DNA from: Betaproteobacteria bacterium
GTDB taxonomy: Bacteria; Pseudomonadota; Gammaproteobacteria; Burkholderiales; Rhodocyclaceae
NCBI GenBank assembly: GCA_012026675.1
Contig: VEPA01000067.1
Coordinates: 1-47,228 of the forward strand
DNA length: 47,228 bases
Direction of reading: 5' to 3'
In this document: positions 23,794 to 33,658 of the stretch, piece after piece
How positions within the stretch are numbered: position 1 is the stretch's first letter
Layout: the number at the start of each line of letters is the position of its first letter
Notes under the pieces: model-generated
Told to the model about the DNA's origin: nothing
What the model saw: only the letters and a program-made list of their open reading frames with translations
The model's database searches: none
Translations under genes and position numbers: made by a program

Positions 23794-25818
23794 TCAGGAC
23801 GGCCCTTTGTTGCAGGCCCAGAACTGGTACATCGCGGCGAAAAAATCGGGGTTGCGCTGCTCGAATTCGTGCCAGAGATCGAGATCCGTCAGCGCATCCC
23901 TGCCGGGGTAGACGGCGCGGAACCTGGCCAGCGCGGCCGGCTCAAGATCGAATCCGAGGAAACGCAGCCCGGCGTCGTCGAGCAGGCGCGCAATCCCGGG
24001 GATTGTGTAGCGATGTTCCTGTACATGAAACAGCAAATCCCGGCACTCGCTCATCGAGTAGAAATCGGCGAAATCAACGACATTTCGCTCCGGCGTCCCT
24101 TGCGGAAGCTCCATCAGCTGCTGGCGGATATTTCGGATTCCGTCGGCATCGGCGGTAGCGCCCGATTCGGCGATGCGCTCGCGCACGGCGACTACCGCAC
24201 TGCGCGCCGCTTCGCTATAGAGCCCCAGCCTGATTGCCCCCTCGTCTTTCAACAACCGGCAGAGCACCGACAGGCCGGCGCCGGGGTCACCCATGTGGTG
24301 TAGCACGCCCGAGGAGTCGATATAGTCGAAGCGACGACCAAGCAAGTCCAGCCGCAGAATGTCGGCCTGCGCGAAGCGTATTTCCGTGAAGCCGAACTCG
24401 CGCGCCTTACGCATGCCGAAAGCCAGGCTGGAAATGCTGAGATCCACGGCAAGCAGTCTGGCGCCGGCAAGCTGGGAAGCGATTTCGACAACCTGACGCC
24501 CGGTACCGCACCCCGCGATCAAGACCTCCGCGGTTTCGTCGCCAATGCGTTTTGCCTCGTCGCGCCCGGTCCGAGCCGCAAGCCACGCAGGCAAAGGAAT
24601 CCGTTTCGTCGCCAAAGCCGGCGTCGTCCAGCGCGGGTAGGGGTTTTCCTCGTACTGCCGGCGAACCTTGCGCGAGATTTCGTCGTCGATCGGGGTGAGT
24701 TGCTCGATGTTCGCGCGCAGGGCGGCTTCCGCCAGCGGCTCGCCAATCTGCTGTGTCAGCAGCGCGTCGACCGGGGCACGACGGGGCTTGCCCGTCATCA
24801 GGTCGGCAGCATTGCCTAGCGTATGCAATGGGTAATAGCTGCCGATGGCGGCCAGCCACGCGTCGGGGATTTCCACGCCGGCAACGATTGCGGCTTCGAG
24901 CCGGCTGCGGAGCTTATCGACTTCATTGATTTCTTCCGGCAGGCATGGATAGACATATTCGTTGATGAAGCACTGCCGCGCCAGCGCGCTATGGAAATCG
25001 ATGTTCTCTACCGCCTCTGCCCTCTCCGCCTGTTGCAGCAGACGCCAGCGCAGGGTGACGAGAAGACGCTCGATGGCGACATCGGTGACCGGCGTCGTTT
25101 CCATCAGCGCTACCAGCAAGGCATCGTCCCAGGGGCGCGCTTGCGGCGACGGCGAGACATCGAGTGCAAGGCGCTGGGGCCAGGATGTTTCGACCCGATC
25201 GAGCAAGGATCGCAATACCGGGCGGGCATACAGGCGGCCGCGCAGCACATGGGCAACCGACTCCGGCCGGAACCGGGATGAACTCAGGAGGCGAAGGGTC
25301 AGCGCCTCGACCTCAGCGTCGTAGTCGGCTTCCGGCAGGCGGCCGCTGCGCAGGCACGTGATCAGGCCTTCCTCGGCCGCAGTGCACAGCGGATCACTAC
25401 GCAGGGCCAGCCGGAAGCTCGCCAGCGCATCGCGCGTTCGCCCCTGTCGGAACAGTACCGATCCCCGCGCGGACAGAACCCCCGCGTGCGTCGGCGCAAT
25501 CGCCAGGCCCCGATCAAGCAGGGGCTGCGCCGCGGACAAGTCTTCATCCACCACGCAGCACAGTGCCAGATTGAGCAAACCCTCTACGTTGCCGGGTTCG
25601 GCGGCGAGCAGCTTCTCACACCACTGCCGTCCCTCGGCAAGGCGGCCCTGCTCGATCAGGACCGCCGCCAGATTGGTCATGACCGAAACGCGCCCCGGAA
25701 CAAGAGCATCAGCGGCACGATAAAGCGCTTCCGATTCCGCCAGGCGCCCCGCCTTCTGTGCCTCCAGCGCAGCCAGGAAATGCTGCCGTGCTTGCTCAAA
25801 AGCATCCATTGCCGTCAT
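23794..25818 (-). CDS. TPR protein with C-terminal SAM-dependent methyltransferase domain
   Basis: The 674-residue protein has TPR repeats in its first ~170 residues (AESEALYRAADALVPGRVSVMTNLAAVLIEQGRLAEGRQWCEKLLAAEPGN), a linker of about 200 residues, and then a class I methyltransferase domain with motif I VLIAGCGTGRQVVEIA near residue 430, followed by FAQADILRLDL and FDYIDSSGVLHHM. The segment YEENPYPRWT just before it is common in TPR-methyltransferases. The substrate is unknown; a protein or a glycan is likely. It is adjacent to, and in the same direction as, the SPINDLY/OGT-type gene (29-base gap), so the pair may modify the same target. Confidence 0.85.
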   Translation of the reverse strand: MTAMDAFEQARQHFLAALEAQKAGRLAESEALYRAADALVPGRVSVMTNLAAVLIEQGRLAEGRQWCEKLLAAEPGNVEGLLNLALCCVVDEDLSAAQPLLDRGLAIAPTHAGVLSARGSVLFRQGRTRDALASFRLALRSDPLCTAAEEGLITCLRSGRLPEADYDAEVEALTLRLLSSSRFRPESVAHVLRGRLYARPVLRSLLDRVETSWPQRLALDVSPSPQARPWDDALLVALMETTPVTDVAIERLLVTLRWRLLQQAERAEAVENIDFHSALARQCFINEYVYPCLPEEINEVDKLRSRLEAAIVAGVEIPDAWLAAIGSYYPLHTLGNAADLMTGKPRRAPVDALLTQQIGEPLAEAALRANIEQLTPIDDEISRKVRRQYEENPYPRWTTPALATKRIPLPAWLAARTGRDEAKRIGDETAEVLIAGCGTGRQVVEIASQLAGARLLAVDLSISSLAFGMRKAREFGFTEIRFAQADILRLDLLGRRFDYIDSSGVLHHMGDPGAGLSVLCRLLKDEGAIRLGLYSEAARSAVVAVRERIAESGATADADGIRNIRQQLMELPQGTPERNVVDFADFYSMSECRDLLFHVQEHRYTIPGIARLLDDAGLRFLGFDLEPAALARFRAVYPGRDALTDLDLWHEFEQRNPDFFAAMYQFWACNKGPS

Positions 25819-25847
25819 TCGCCGAAATCAACATCCAGAAACCCCTT

Positions 25848-28241
25848 TTAGGCCGCTATTTCAATGCCTTCGGGTAGCAAGCCCGACTGGCTCCTGGCGT
25901 ACATCGACTCATAGGCCGCCTCAACATGCCTGGCAAACAGCCTGGCATCGAACAGCGGCGTGCTCAGCCGGTTTTTCTCCAGCTTGAGCTTGACTTCGCG
26001 AAGCTTGCTGAGGTCTGTTGCGAACTCCACTGCTTTCGCTTCGTATTCTTCCTGCGTACGCGTGACAAGTTCAGGAAGTTCCATGGCATTCAGGAGACTG
26101 GCGGCGACCCGGCTTGCAAAGGACTTTCCCATGCACGTTAACACCGGCAGCCCCGCCCAAAGTGCATCACTTGCGGTCGTGTGCGCGTTACAGGGCAAGG
26201 TGTCGATGAACAGGTCGGCCAATTTGTGTCGCGCCAGATGTTCATCCAGGGGCATGCGATTCGCAAACACCAGACGATTGCTTTCAACTCCCCTCGCTTC
26301 TGCTTCCTTGCGCAGGTTGTTCGCGGCCGTCGGGTTGTCCCCAAGCAACCACAAGACGCTGCCTTTCACGGCTTTCAGGATCCTCATCCAGCCATCAAAA
26401 GTCGCCGGCAGAATCTTGTAACTGTTGTTGAAGCAACAGAAAACAAATCCCGATTCAGGCAAACCAGACTCCTGCCTGGTGAAAATGCGCTGCGAAATTT
26501 TCCGCCCGGAGTCGTTCACCTGATAGCTGTGGGGAAGATAAACCACCTTCTCGCTGAAGTCCGATTGTCTTTCCCGGGGTATCACGGTCGTGTCGGCGAC
26601 AACATAATCCATGTACTCCGCTCCCATGGTTCCAGGGTAGCCGAGGTAATTAACTTGAACCGGAGCACATCTGGCTGCAAAGATGCCTGGTCTTGCATCA
26701 GTGGTAAATCCTTTCAGGTCGACGGCAATGTCGATCCCCAATTCTCTCGAGTAGCGTGCGACCTCACGATCGCTCCAGCCACGGACATCGATGAACTTGT
26801 CGAAAGCCGCCGCCACCCTCTTGCGCATTTCGTCCTGTTTGTCGGGCCCAAAAGAGAATCCGTAGAGCTCGAATTTGTCTGTTTCGTGAGCTTCGAATAA
26901 CTCGGCCATCAGGTAAGTAGTGGCATGGTTGTGGAAATCTGACGAATAGTAGGCAATGCGGACTTTCCCCTCACCCATTCGCGTCTTGATGCTGCCCAGT
27001 GTTTCGTTTGTCGGATATTTTGTGTCGACAAAAATTCTGGAGACCCGCTGGTGTAACTCGGGAAAATCGATCAGGCTGAGCGCATGAAACGGCGTGGTCA
27101 CTTTTTTTCCACTACGGATATCCGATTCGTAATCTGCAAGGCTCTCGGCCAGTCCTTGCCAGTCGCACAACTTCATCCTGGTATGCAGCAGCGTGCCGAA
27201 CAGAAATTCGTAGTCGGGTTTGAGTTCCAAAGCCTTTGCGTAGCTGACCACTGCTTCGTCCAGGCGCTTGAGATCAAGCAGCACATTGCCACGGTTGTGG
27301 TATGCCTCGGCATAGCCGGGATCAAGCGCCAGGGCCTTGTCGTAGCTGGCCAATGCCTCGTCCGGTCGCCCGAGGTCGTTCAGCGCATTGCCGCGGCCGT
27401 TGTACGCCTCAGCATAGCCGGGTTTGAGCGCCAACGCGGTGCCGTAGCTGCCAAGCGCTTCGTTCGGTCGCCTGAGCTCACGCAGCGCATTGCCACGGTT
27501 GCTGTTCGCCTCTGCGTTGCCGGGATTGAGCGCCAGGGACCTGTCGTAGCTGTCCAGCGCTTCGTCCAGTCGCTTGAGGTCAAGCAGGGCGTTGCCGCGG
27601 TTGCAATGCGCCTCGGCGTAGGCGGGTTTGAGCGCCAGGGCCCTGTCGAAACCGGCCAGTGCTTCGTCGAACCGCCGGAGGCCAAACAGTGCATTGCCAC
27701 GGTTGTAGCAGGCTTCCGCGTAATCTGGCTTGAGTGCCAGCGCCCTGTCGTAACTGAGCACTGCTTCGTCCAGGCGCTTGAGGTCGCTCAGCGCATTGCC
27801 GCGGTTGTAATGCGTTTCCGGGATGCCGGGCTTGAGCGCCAGGGCCTTGTCGTAGCCGGCCAGCGCTTCGTCGAAGCGCTTGAGGTCCTTCAATGCGTTG
27901 GCGCGGTTGGTATGCGCCTCGGCATAGTCGGGTTCGAGCGCCAGCGCCTTGTCGTAGCTCGCCAGTGCTTCCTCCGGCCGCCCGAGGTCGAGCAGCGCGT
28001 TGCCGCGGTTGTTGTAGGCTTCTGCTACATTCGGATTAACCCTGATGGCCTTGGTAATCAACTCGACGCCCAGGGCGTATCTTCGCGTCTGGCATGCAAT
28101 AACGCCTAACAGATGAAGGCTGTCGAAGTGTTTCGGGTTTAGTTTGAGAATTTCTTCGTAGCCCCTTTGCGCTTGCGCCAGCAGCCCTCTCTGGTGGAGT
28201 GCCATGGCGTGTTGCAGCCGGGCTTGTATCTGTTGCGACAT
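25848..28241 (-). CDS. SPINDLY/OGT-type TPR glycosyltransferase (GT41)
   Basis: The 797-residue protein has a long N-terminal TPR solenoid (about residues 10-345) and a C-terminal GT41 domain resembling O-linked N-acetylglucosamine transferase: KVRIAYYSSDFHNHATTYLMAELFEAH, APVQVNYLGYPGTMGAEYMDYVVAD, FCCFNNSYKILPATFDGW, and HTTASDALWAGLPVLT near the end. Such enzymes transfer a sugar from a nucleotide sugar to Ser/Thr of proteins, usually in the cytoplasm. Eight TPR units are very alike. The ATG at 28241 is preferred; a TTG at 28250 is in frame. A neighbouring methyltransferase suggests a shared modification target. Confidence 0.9.
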   Translation of the reverse strand: MSQQIQARLQHAMALHQRGLLAQAQRGYEEILKLNPKHFDSLHLLGVIACQTRRYALGVELITKAIRVNPNVAEAYNNRGNALLDLGRPEEALASYDKALALEPDYAEAHTNRANALKDLKRFDEALAGYDKALALKPGIPETHYNRGNALSDLKRLDEAVLSYDRALALKPDYAEACYNRGNALFGLRRFDEALAGFDRALALKPAYAEAHCNRGNALLDLKRLDEALDSYDRSLALNPGNAEANSNRGNALRELRRPNEALGSYGTALALKPGYAEAYNGRGNALNDLGRPDEALASYDKALALDPGYAEAYHNRGNVLLDLKRLDEAVVSYAKALELKPDYEFLFGTLLHTRMKLCDWQGLAESLADYESDIRSGKKVTTPFHALSLIDFPELHQRVSRIFVDTKYPTNETLGSIKTRMGEGKVRIAYYSSDFHNHATTYLMAELFEAHETDKFELYGFSFGPDKQDEMRKRVAAAFDKFIDVRGWSDREVARYSRELGIDIAVDLKGFTTDARPGIFAARCAPVQVNYLGYPGTMGAEYMDYVVADTTVIPRERQSDFSEKVVYLPHSYQVNDSGRKISQRIFTRQESGLPESGFVFCCFNNSYKILPATFDGWMRILKAVKGSVLWLLGDNPTAANNLRKEAEARGVESNRLVFANRMPLDEHLARHKLADLFIDTLPCNAHTTASDALWAGLPVLTCMGKSFASRVAASLLNAMELPELVTRTQEEYEAKAVEFATDLSKLREVKLKLEKNRLSTPLFDARLFARHVEAAYESMYARSQSGLLPEGIEIAA
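27215..28030 (-). repeat. Tandem 102-bp TPR-coding repeats (about eight units)
   Basis: Eight consecutive 34-residue TPR units in the GT41 gene share the pattern NRGNALxDLxRxDEALxSYDKALALxP. The corresponding DNA repeats every 102 bases with high identity, indicating recent expansion by tandem duplication. Copy number may vary between strains. Confidence 0.8.
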
Positions 28242-28423
28242 GGGATTCAAGACAGTTCTTCCGGCGTTTCTTCTGAGTTATTGCGATTTTAATCAGCTGT
28301 AACGCCGGGCATGTCTGGATTGAGATGAAAATATCCACAACCCATCGGCGGAAACTATCCTCGCATCCCGCACGGACATATCCCATCGGGGGATACCGTC
28401 CGCGCCTCCGGCGCAGACATAAA

Positions 28424-28449
28424 AAAACGGACGCCGAAGCGTCCGTTTT
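28424..28449 (-). terminator. Rho-independent terminator of the porin gene
   Basis: AAAACGGACGC pairs perfectly with GCGTCCGTTTT around a CGAA loop. On the minus strand the stem is followed by a run of T (28421-28427 read in reverse). It lies 25 bases beyond the porin stop codon. Confidence 0.88.
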
Positions 28450-28473
28450 AGCTTCAAAACTGACTAAGTCAGA

Positions 28474-29613
28474 TTAGAAGTTGTGGGCCAGACCCATGTT
28501 GAAGCCGTTCGTGCCGTAGCCCGTGCCCTGGGTGTTGGCAGCCGGGGCGATCTGGTAGTTGGCATTGCGGTCATTGCTGATGCTGGCATAGTCGAGGTAC
28601 ACATTGGTGCGCTTCGACAGGTTGTAGTTCATGCCAATACCCCACTTGGTGGCATCGCCTTGCAGGCCAACGCCGCGCTCGGTCGCGTTGCGGTCATCAC
28701 TGATTTGACCGTAGGTGGCCTTGAACAGGAAATTGCCGTAAGGCATGGTGGCGCTGACAAACCAAGCATCGTAATCTACAGCGTTCTTGTTGGTCGCGGT
28801 CCTGAGGATGCCAGCGGTATCCTTATCGTGGTGGTCATACAAGGCGCGAACCTTGACCATGCCGAAATCGTAGGAACCGGCGACAGTCCACACAACCGTG
28901 TCACCCGATGCAGCGGTATTACTGTTTTCGACTATTACGGTCTCGTAATCAAGATCGAGGCTGATCGGGCCATTGCTGTACTTGCCGTTAATCGTGTACA
29001 GACGGCCATCACCGGTGTTGGCTTGCGGAGCCGGAGCAACGCCGCCAACAAGGTTCACACCGCCGGTGACTTCTTGACCAGCGACGCTACGCGCGTGAGC
29101 CGCGACGAAGCTGAAGCCGCTCCAGTTCGGGGAGATGTAGGCGATGGCATTGTCTGCACGATCGACCTGCAGGGTCATCTGGGTGAAGTTGCCCATGCCA
29201 CCACCGGCGAAAGCGTCGTAGGTGTTGTAGATGCCGTAGCGGACGCCGTCCAGACGGCCACCGACGACGGTACCGAAGTTGCCGGTCAGGCCGACATAGG
29301 AGTGGCGATTCAGGGTGCTGAACACACCGGAGCCGGTCGTGGCGCTGCTGTCAGACTGCAGACCTTGCTCGATTTCGAAGATCGCCTTCAGGCCGTTGCC
29401 CAGATCTTCCGAACCCTTGAAGCCGATACGGCTACCGGCTTGCATGCCGGAGGCCATTTCGTCCTTGGTGCCGTTCGTGTTGACAGCACCGTCGTCACCG
29501 CCACGGGACATCCAGCCGTAATCGACGCGACCGTAGACGGTCACGTTGGACTGCGCGAAGGCCGGTGCAGCCGAGATGGCAGCGATGGCAACCGCGATTA
29601 GTTTCTTTTGCAT
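28474..29613 (-). CDS. Gram-negative porin (Burkholderia/Rhodocyclales type)
   Basis: The 379-residue outer-membrane porin has a signal peptide (KKLIAVAIAAISAAPAFA-Q) and a beta-barrel opening SNVTVYGRVDYGWM, a KDEMASGMQAGSRIGFKGSEDLGNGLKAIFEIEQG stretch and a C-terminal MGLAHNF with terminal Phe, as required for barrel assembly. It forms a trimeric channel for small solutes. The ATG at 29613 has GGAG six bases upstream; the in-frame start at 29625 has none. A strong terminator follows the gene, consistent with high expression as a single-gene unit. Confidence 0.92.
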   Translation of the reverse strand: MQKKLIAVAIAAISAAPAFAQSNVTVYGRVDYGWMSRGGDDGAVNTNGTKDEMASGMQAGSRIGFKGSEDLGNGLKAIFEIEQGLQSDSSATTGSGVFSTLNRHSYVGLTGNFGTVVGGRLDGVRYGIYNTYDAFAGGGMGNFTQMTLQVDRADNAIAYISPNWSGFSFVAAHARSVAGQEVTGGVNLVGGVAPAPQANTGDGRLYTINGKYSNGPISLDLDYETVIVENSNTAASGDTVVWTVAGSYDFGMVKVRALYDHHDKDTAGILRTATNKNAVDYDAWFVSATMPYGNFLFKATYGQISDDRNATERGVGLQGDATKWGIGMNYNLSKRTNVYLDYASISNDRNANYQIAPAANTQGTGYGTNGFNMGLAHNF

Positions 29614-29882
29614 AGATTTCTCCAAAAAGAGAGTTGGTTAAGAACAGTTTGCAATGACACCACGTGGTCGGTCACTACTCGCTGCCACTACCCGAATCCG
29701 GGAAGCTGGGAGCATTTTGCTTCAGGGTCGGACGGGGAACAATCGCCACGGCAGTTTTTGGACCTGACTGCGCTCTTTTTGTGGCTTTCGCACAACAGTC
29801 AAACGGAAGATTTGGCCCTGGCTACCTGTTCAGTCTCATGCCCCATTGGATTCAGGTTCCGCAAGCGCTTGTGAAATCGCCT

Positions 29883-31070
29883 TCAGTTCAACGTGACACG
29901 GGCGAATTTCCTCTTGCCGACCTGCAATACGACGCATTTTCCAGCGCCCAGCGCCGTGTTGCGATCGCCGACTTTCTCGCCGTTCACGCGCACCCCGCCG
30001 CCGTCGCTCATGCGCAGCGCATCCGAAGTGCTCGGCGTCAGCCCGGCGGCCTTGAGCACCTGGGCCAGCGCGCCCGCAGGGACGCTGCTCTCGGGCATGT
30101 CGTCGGGCAGGACGCCGCGCTGGAAGCGCGCCTCGAATTCGGCCAGCGCCGCATCCGCCGCTTGCGGCGAATGGAAGCGGGCGACGATCTCCTGCCCCAG
30201 CAGCACCTTGATGTCGCGCGGATTGCGCCCGTCGGCCACTTCGCGTTTGAAGCGGGCGATCTCGTCATTGGCGCGGAAAGATAGCAGTTCGTAGTAGCGC
30301 CACATCAGTTCGTCCGACACCGACATCAGCTTGCCGAAGATTTCGGTGGGTGACTCGGCGATGCCGATGTAATTGCCCAGCGATTTCGACATCTTGTTGA
30401 CGCCGTCCAGCCCCTCCAGCAGGGGCATCATCAATACGCACTGCGGCGCCTGGCCGTAGTGCTTCTGCAATTCGCGCCCCATCAGCAGGTTGAATTTCTG
30501 GTCGGTGCCGCCGAGTTCGACGTCGGCCTTCATGGCCACCGAGTCGTAACCTTGCCACAGCGGATAGAGGAACTCGTGGATGGCGATGGGCTGGCCGCCC
30601 GTGTAGCGCTTGGAAAAATCGTCGCGTTCCAGCATGCGCGCCACGGTGTGGCGGGCGGCCAGCGTGATCATGCCGGCGGCGCCGAGAGGTTCGAACCAGG
30701 TCGAGTTGAAGCAGACCTCGGTCTTCACCGGGTCGAGGATCTTGAACACCTGGGCGCGGTAGGTGTCGGCATTCTCGAGGATCTGCTCACGCGACAGCGG
30801 CGGCCGGGTCGAGTTCTTGCCGCTGGGATCGCCGATCATGCCGGTGAAGTCGCCGATCAGGAACATGACGTGGTGGCCGAGGTCCTGAAAGTGGCGCAGC
30901 TTGTTGATCAGCACGGTATGACCGAGATGCAGGTCCGGCGCGGTCGGATCGAAGCCCGCCTTGACACGCAGGGGACGTCCGGATTTCAGCTTTTCGACGA
31001 GTTCGGCTTCGATCAGCAGTTCGTCGGCGCCGCGCTTGATCAGCGCCAGTTGGGAGTCGATATCGGCCAT
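29883..31070 (-). CDS. tyrS: Tyrosyl-tRNA synthetase
   Basis: The 395-residue class I enzyme charges tRNA-Tyr. Visible signatures are the HIGH-type motif [11 protein letters not shown] near residue 47, [14 protein letters not shown], the KMSKS motif NKMSKSLGN near 235, and a C-terminal S4 RNA-binding domain ([19 protein letters not shown]). Its length is typical of the proteobacterial TyrS with the larger N-terminal form. The gene is divergent from the M23 peptidase gene. Confidence 0.96.
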   Translation of the reverse strand: MADIDSQLALIKRGADELLIEAELVEKLKSGRPLRVKAGFDPTAPDLHLGHTVLINKLRHFQDLGHHVMFLIGDFTGMIGDPSGKNSTRPPLSREQILENADTYRAQVFKILDPVKTEVCFNSTWFEPLGAAGMITLAARHTVARMLERDDFSKRYTGGQPIAIHEFLYPLWQGYDSVAMKADVELGGTDQKFNLLMGRELQKHYGQAPQCVLMMPLLEGLDGVNKMSKSLGNYIGIAESPTEIFGKLMSVSDELMWRYYELLSFRANDEIARFKREVADGRNPRDIKVLLGQEIVARFHSPQAADAALAEFEARFQRGVLPDDMPESSVPAGALAQVLKAAGLTPSTSDALRMSDGGGVRVNGEKVGDRNTALGAGKCVVLQVGKRKFARVTLN

Positions 31071-31086
31071 GGTGACGTAACCCAGA

Positions 31087-31114
31087 TTGACGGAAGGGAA
31101 ATTTTTGCTACACT
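31087..31114 (+). promoter_or_regulatory. Sigma-70-type promoter of the M23 peptidase gene
   Basis: TTGACG (31087-31092) and TACACT (31109-31114) are separated by 16 bases and lie in the divergent tyrS/peptidase gap. Transcription would start near 31121. This argues against a start codon at 31087 for the peptidase. Confidence 0.6.
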
Positions 31115-31146
31115 CGCCCGACTATTCAGCCGGCCGGCCCATCCAA

Positions 31147-32496
31147 TTGCACAAAAACAAGAGCGGGATTTTAGCGCAACTCCACCACCACCGAAGCGAA
31201 CGACCGGGGCATTTCTGGGCGGGCGCCACCGTGGTGGTAGTGTCGCTCTTCAGCATGGTCGCCGCCCTTGGCACGGTCAACGACGCCCGGCTGGTGGATA
31301 TCCCTCGGCAGCAGATGGTCGAAGACCTGGCGCTGCCCGCACTGAGCGCAGCGGTAGACAGCGGGCAGAGTTTCCTGCACGAAGAACGCGTGCAGCGCGG
31401 CGACACGGTGATGGGACTGCTGCAGCGCCTCGCCGTCGATGATCCGTCCGCCATCGACTTTCTGAAAGCCAGCGCCACGACGCAAAGCCTGTTTCGCCAG
31501 CTCAGTCCGGGCAAGAACCTGACCGCGCGGACCGGGCCGCAGGGTGAACTGCAGACCCTGATTTTTCCGCTCAACGGCGGCAAGGATCAGGCTCTGGTAG
31601 TCGAACGCAAAGCGGGAGATGAAGGCGAGCGGTTTTCCGCCAAGGAGCAGGCCCTACCTCTCGAAATCCAGGTAGTCATGAAAACGGCCGAGATTCGATC
31701 TTCCCTGTTCGGAGCATCGGACGCCGCGGGAATTCCGGACTCGGTAGCGACCCAACTGGCCGACATATTCGGCGGCGACATCGATTTTCATCGCGACCTG
31801 CGCAAGGGCGACCGCTTCGCCGTCATTTACGAATCCATCAATCACCTTGGCCGCCCGGTGCGCAGCGGGCGCATCCTCGCCGCCGAATTCGTCAATAACG
31901 GCAAGACCTACCGTGCCGCATGGTTCGCCCTCGCAGGCGGGGAAAACAGCGGCGGCTACTACACCGCCGACGGCAAGAACATTCGTAAGGCTTTCTTGCG
32001 CTCGCCGCTGGAATTCTCGCGCATTACTTCCGGCTTCAGCACGGCGCGCTTTCATCCCGTTTTGCAGAAATGGCGAGCCCACAAGGGCGTCGATTACGGA
32101 GCGCCCACCGGCACCCGGGTCAAGGCGACCGGCGATGGCATGGTCGAGTATGTCGGCGTTCAGGGCGGCTACGGCAAGGTCGTGATCCTGCGCCATCAGA
32201 ATCGATTCACGACCCTTTACGGCCACCTCTCGGGCTTCGCACCCGGCCTGCGCCGCGGCAGTCGCGTGGGCCAAGGGGATGTGATCGGTTTCGTCGGCGC
32301 CACCGGCTTGGCCAGCGGCCCGCATCTGCATTACGAGTTCCGGGTTAACGACGTGCACCAGAATCCTCTGGCCATGGCCCTGCCCAGCGCGCCGCCCCTG
32401 GAGCCCCAGCAACTTGGCCTGTTCCGGACGAATACCGGACCCCACCTTGCCCGGCTCGACCTGATTCGCGGATTCAATCTCGCCCAGGGCGACTGA
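31147..32496 (+). CDS. M23-family murein endopeptidase (MepM/OapA-like)
   Basis: The protein of about 450 residues has an N-terminal membrane anchor (AGATVVVVSLFSMVAALGTV), an OapA/LysM-like segment (VQRGDTVMGLLQRLAV) and a C-terminal LytM domain with metal ligands in HKGVDYGAP and GPHLHYEFR. It cleaves peptide cross-links of murein in the periplasm. The frame is open from 31087, but the promoter elements occupy that region. I place the start at the in-frame TTG at 31147, with low certainty because no strong ribosome-binding site is visible. It is followed one base later by anmK, linking murein cleavage with recycling. Confidence 0.85.
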   Translation: MHKNKSGILAQLHHHRSERPGHFWAGATVVVVSLFSMVAALGTVNDARLVDIPRQQMVEDLALPALSAAVDSGQSFLHEERVQRGDTVMGLLQRLAVDDPSAIDFLKASATTQSLFRQLSPGKNLTARTGPQGELQTLIFPLNGGKDQALVVERKAGDEGERFSAKEQALPLEIQVVMKTAEIRSSLFGASDAAGIPDSVATQLADIFGGDIDFHRDLRKGDRFAVIYESINHLGRPVRSGRILAAEFVNNGKTYRAAWFALAGGENSGGYYTADGKNIRKAFLRSPLEFSRITSGFSTARFHPVLQKWRAHKGVDYGAPTGTRVKATGDGMVEYVGVQGGYGKVVILRHQNRFTTLYGHLSGFAPGLRRGSRVGQGDVIGFVGATGLASGPHLHYEFRVNDVHQNPLAMALPSAPPLEPQQLGLFRTNTGPHLARLDLIRGFNLAQGD

Positions 32497-32497
32497 A

Positions 32498-33598
32498 ATG
32501 GAATCCGCGGGGCAGCTGGTCGCAGGGCTGATGTCCGGGACCAGTCTCGACGGTGTCGATGCGGTGCTGGTCGAATTTTCCGAAAACCCGCCGCGCACAC
32601 TGGCAACTTTCTGGCTACCGTATCCAGCCGAGATTCGCCATCAGGCCCTGCAACTGCAGCGCGCCCACCACGACGAAATCCGGTCAGCCGCCTTGCTGGC
32701 CAACGATCTTGCCCGCTGCTACGCGGAAGCCGTACGCGAGGTGCTGGCTGGCACGGGTGTCAATGCGGCGCAGGTCGCGGCCATCGGCTGCCACGGGCAG
32801 ACCATCCGCCACCAGCCGGTCGCCGGCTATACCGTTCAACTGAACAATCCGGCGCTGCTGGCCGAACTCACCGGAATTGCCGTCATCGCCGACTTCCGCA
32901 GCCGAGACATTGCCGCAGGCGGCCAGGGCGCGCCGCTGGTGCCCGCCTTTCATGCCGCCGTTTTTGGCGATCCGCAGCGGCATCGGGTGATCCTCAATCT
33001 GGGCGGTATCGCCAACCTGACCGACCTGAATCCGGGTCAGCCGGTACGGGGCTTCGACTGCGGTCCGGGCAATCTGCTGATGGATTCATGGATAGAGCGC
33101 CATCTCGGGCACCGCTACGATGACGGCGGACGCTGGGCGAGCCAGGGACAGGTACTTCCGACACTACTGCAACGCCTGCTGGCCGACGCATTTCTTGGCG
33201 CCAGCCCACCAAAAAGTTGCGGCCGTGACGAATTCAACTGGGACTGGCTGACCCACCAGCTTGCAGGCAGCGAACGGCCGGAGGACGTCCAGGCGACTTT
33301 GCTCGAATTGACGGCCGTGTCGGCATCCGACGCCCTCGGCCGTTGGTGCGGCGACCCGCAGGAATTGTTTGTCTGCGGCGGCGGCGCACGCAATCAGGCG
33401 CTGATGGCCCGCTTGCAACAGCATCTGCCGGATTGCCGTGTCGCCAGCACCGACTTTCTGGGCCAACCGGCCGACTGGGTCGAGGCCGTGGCCTTTGCCT
33501 GGCTGGCATGGCGCACCCTGCGCGGCGAGCCGGGAAACCTCGCCGAAGTCACGGGCGCCCGCGGACCACGCATTCTCGGCGCAATTTACCCGCGATGA
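32498..33598 (+). CDS. anmK: Anhydro-N-acetylmuramic acid kinase
   Basis: The 366-residue enzyme phosphorylates 1,6-anhydro-MurNAc to MurNAc-6-phosphate in murein recycling. It starts with LVAGLMSGTSLDGVDAVLV, and has IGCHGQTIRHQP, GIAVIADFRSRDIAAGGQGAPLVPAFH and NLGGIANLT, all conserved in AnmK. The ATG lies one base after the M23 stop codon with AGGG upstream, so the two form an operon. A bidirectional terminator follows. Confidence 0.95.
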   Translation: MESAGQLVAGLMSGTSLDGVDAVLVEFSENPPRTLATFWLPYPAEIRHQALQLQRAHHDEIRSAALLANDLARCYAEAVREVLAGTGVNAAQVAAIGCHGQTIRHQPVAGYTVQLNNPALLAELTGIAVIADFRSRDIAAGGQGAPLVPAFHAAVFGDPQRHRVILNLGGIANLTDLNPGQPVRGFDCGPGNLLMDSWIERHLGHRYDDGGRWASQGQVLPTLLQRLLADAFLGASPPKSCGRDEFNWDWLTHQLAGSERPEDVQATLLELTAVSASDALGRWCGDPQELFVCGGGARNQALMARLQQHLPDCRVASTDFLGQPADWVEAVAFAWLAWRTLRGEPGNLAEVTGARGPRILGAIYPR

Positions 33599-33609
33599 AG
33601 GTGGACGAA

Positions 33610-33642
33610 AAAAGGCGCGGGACCAGAGGCCCCGCGCCTTTT
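33610..33642. terminator. Bidirectional terminator between anmK and erpA
   Basis: AAAAGGCGCGGG and CCCGCGCCTTTT form a stem of about twelve pairs around a short loop, with a T-run on either strand. It lies between convergent genes, so it can end both transcripts. Confidence 0.85.
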
Positions 33643-33658
33643 GTCCAGTGCTACCGGA

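Noticed and set aside
27215-28030. Regular repeats resembling a CRISPR array
   Set aside because: The period is 102 bases, in frame with a TPR-coding gene, and there are no short identical repeats separated by unique spacers.
31087-31146. TTG start codon for the M23 peptidase at 31087
   Set aside because: The bases are better explained as the -35 and -10 elements of its promoter, and the encoded extension does not resemble a protein segment.
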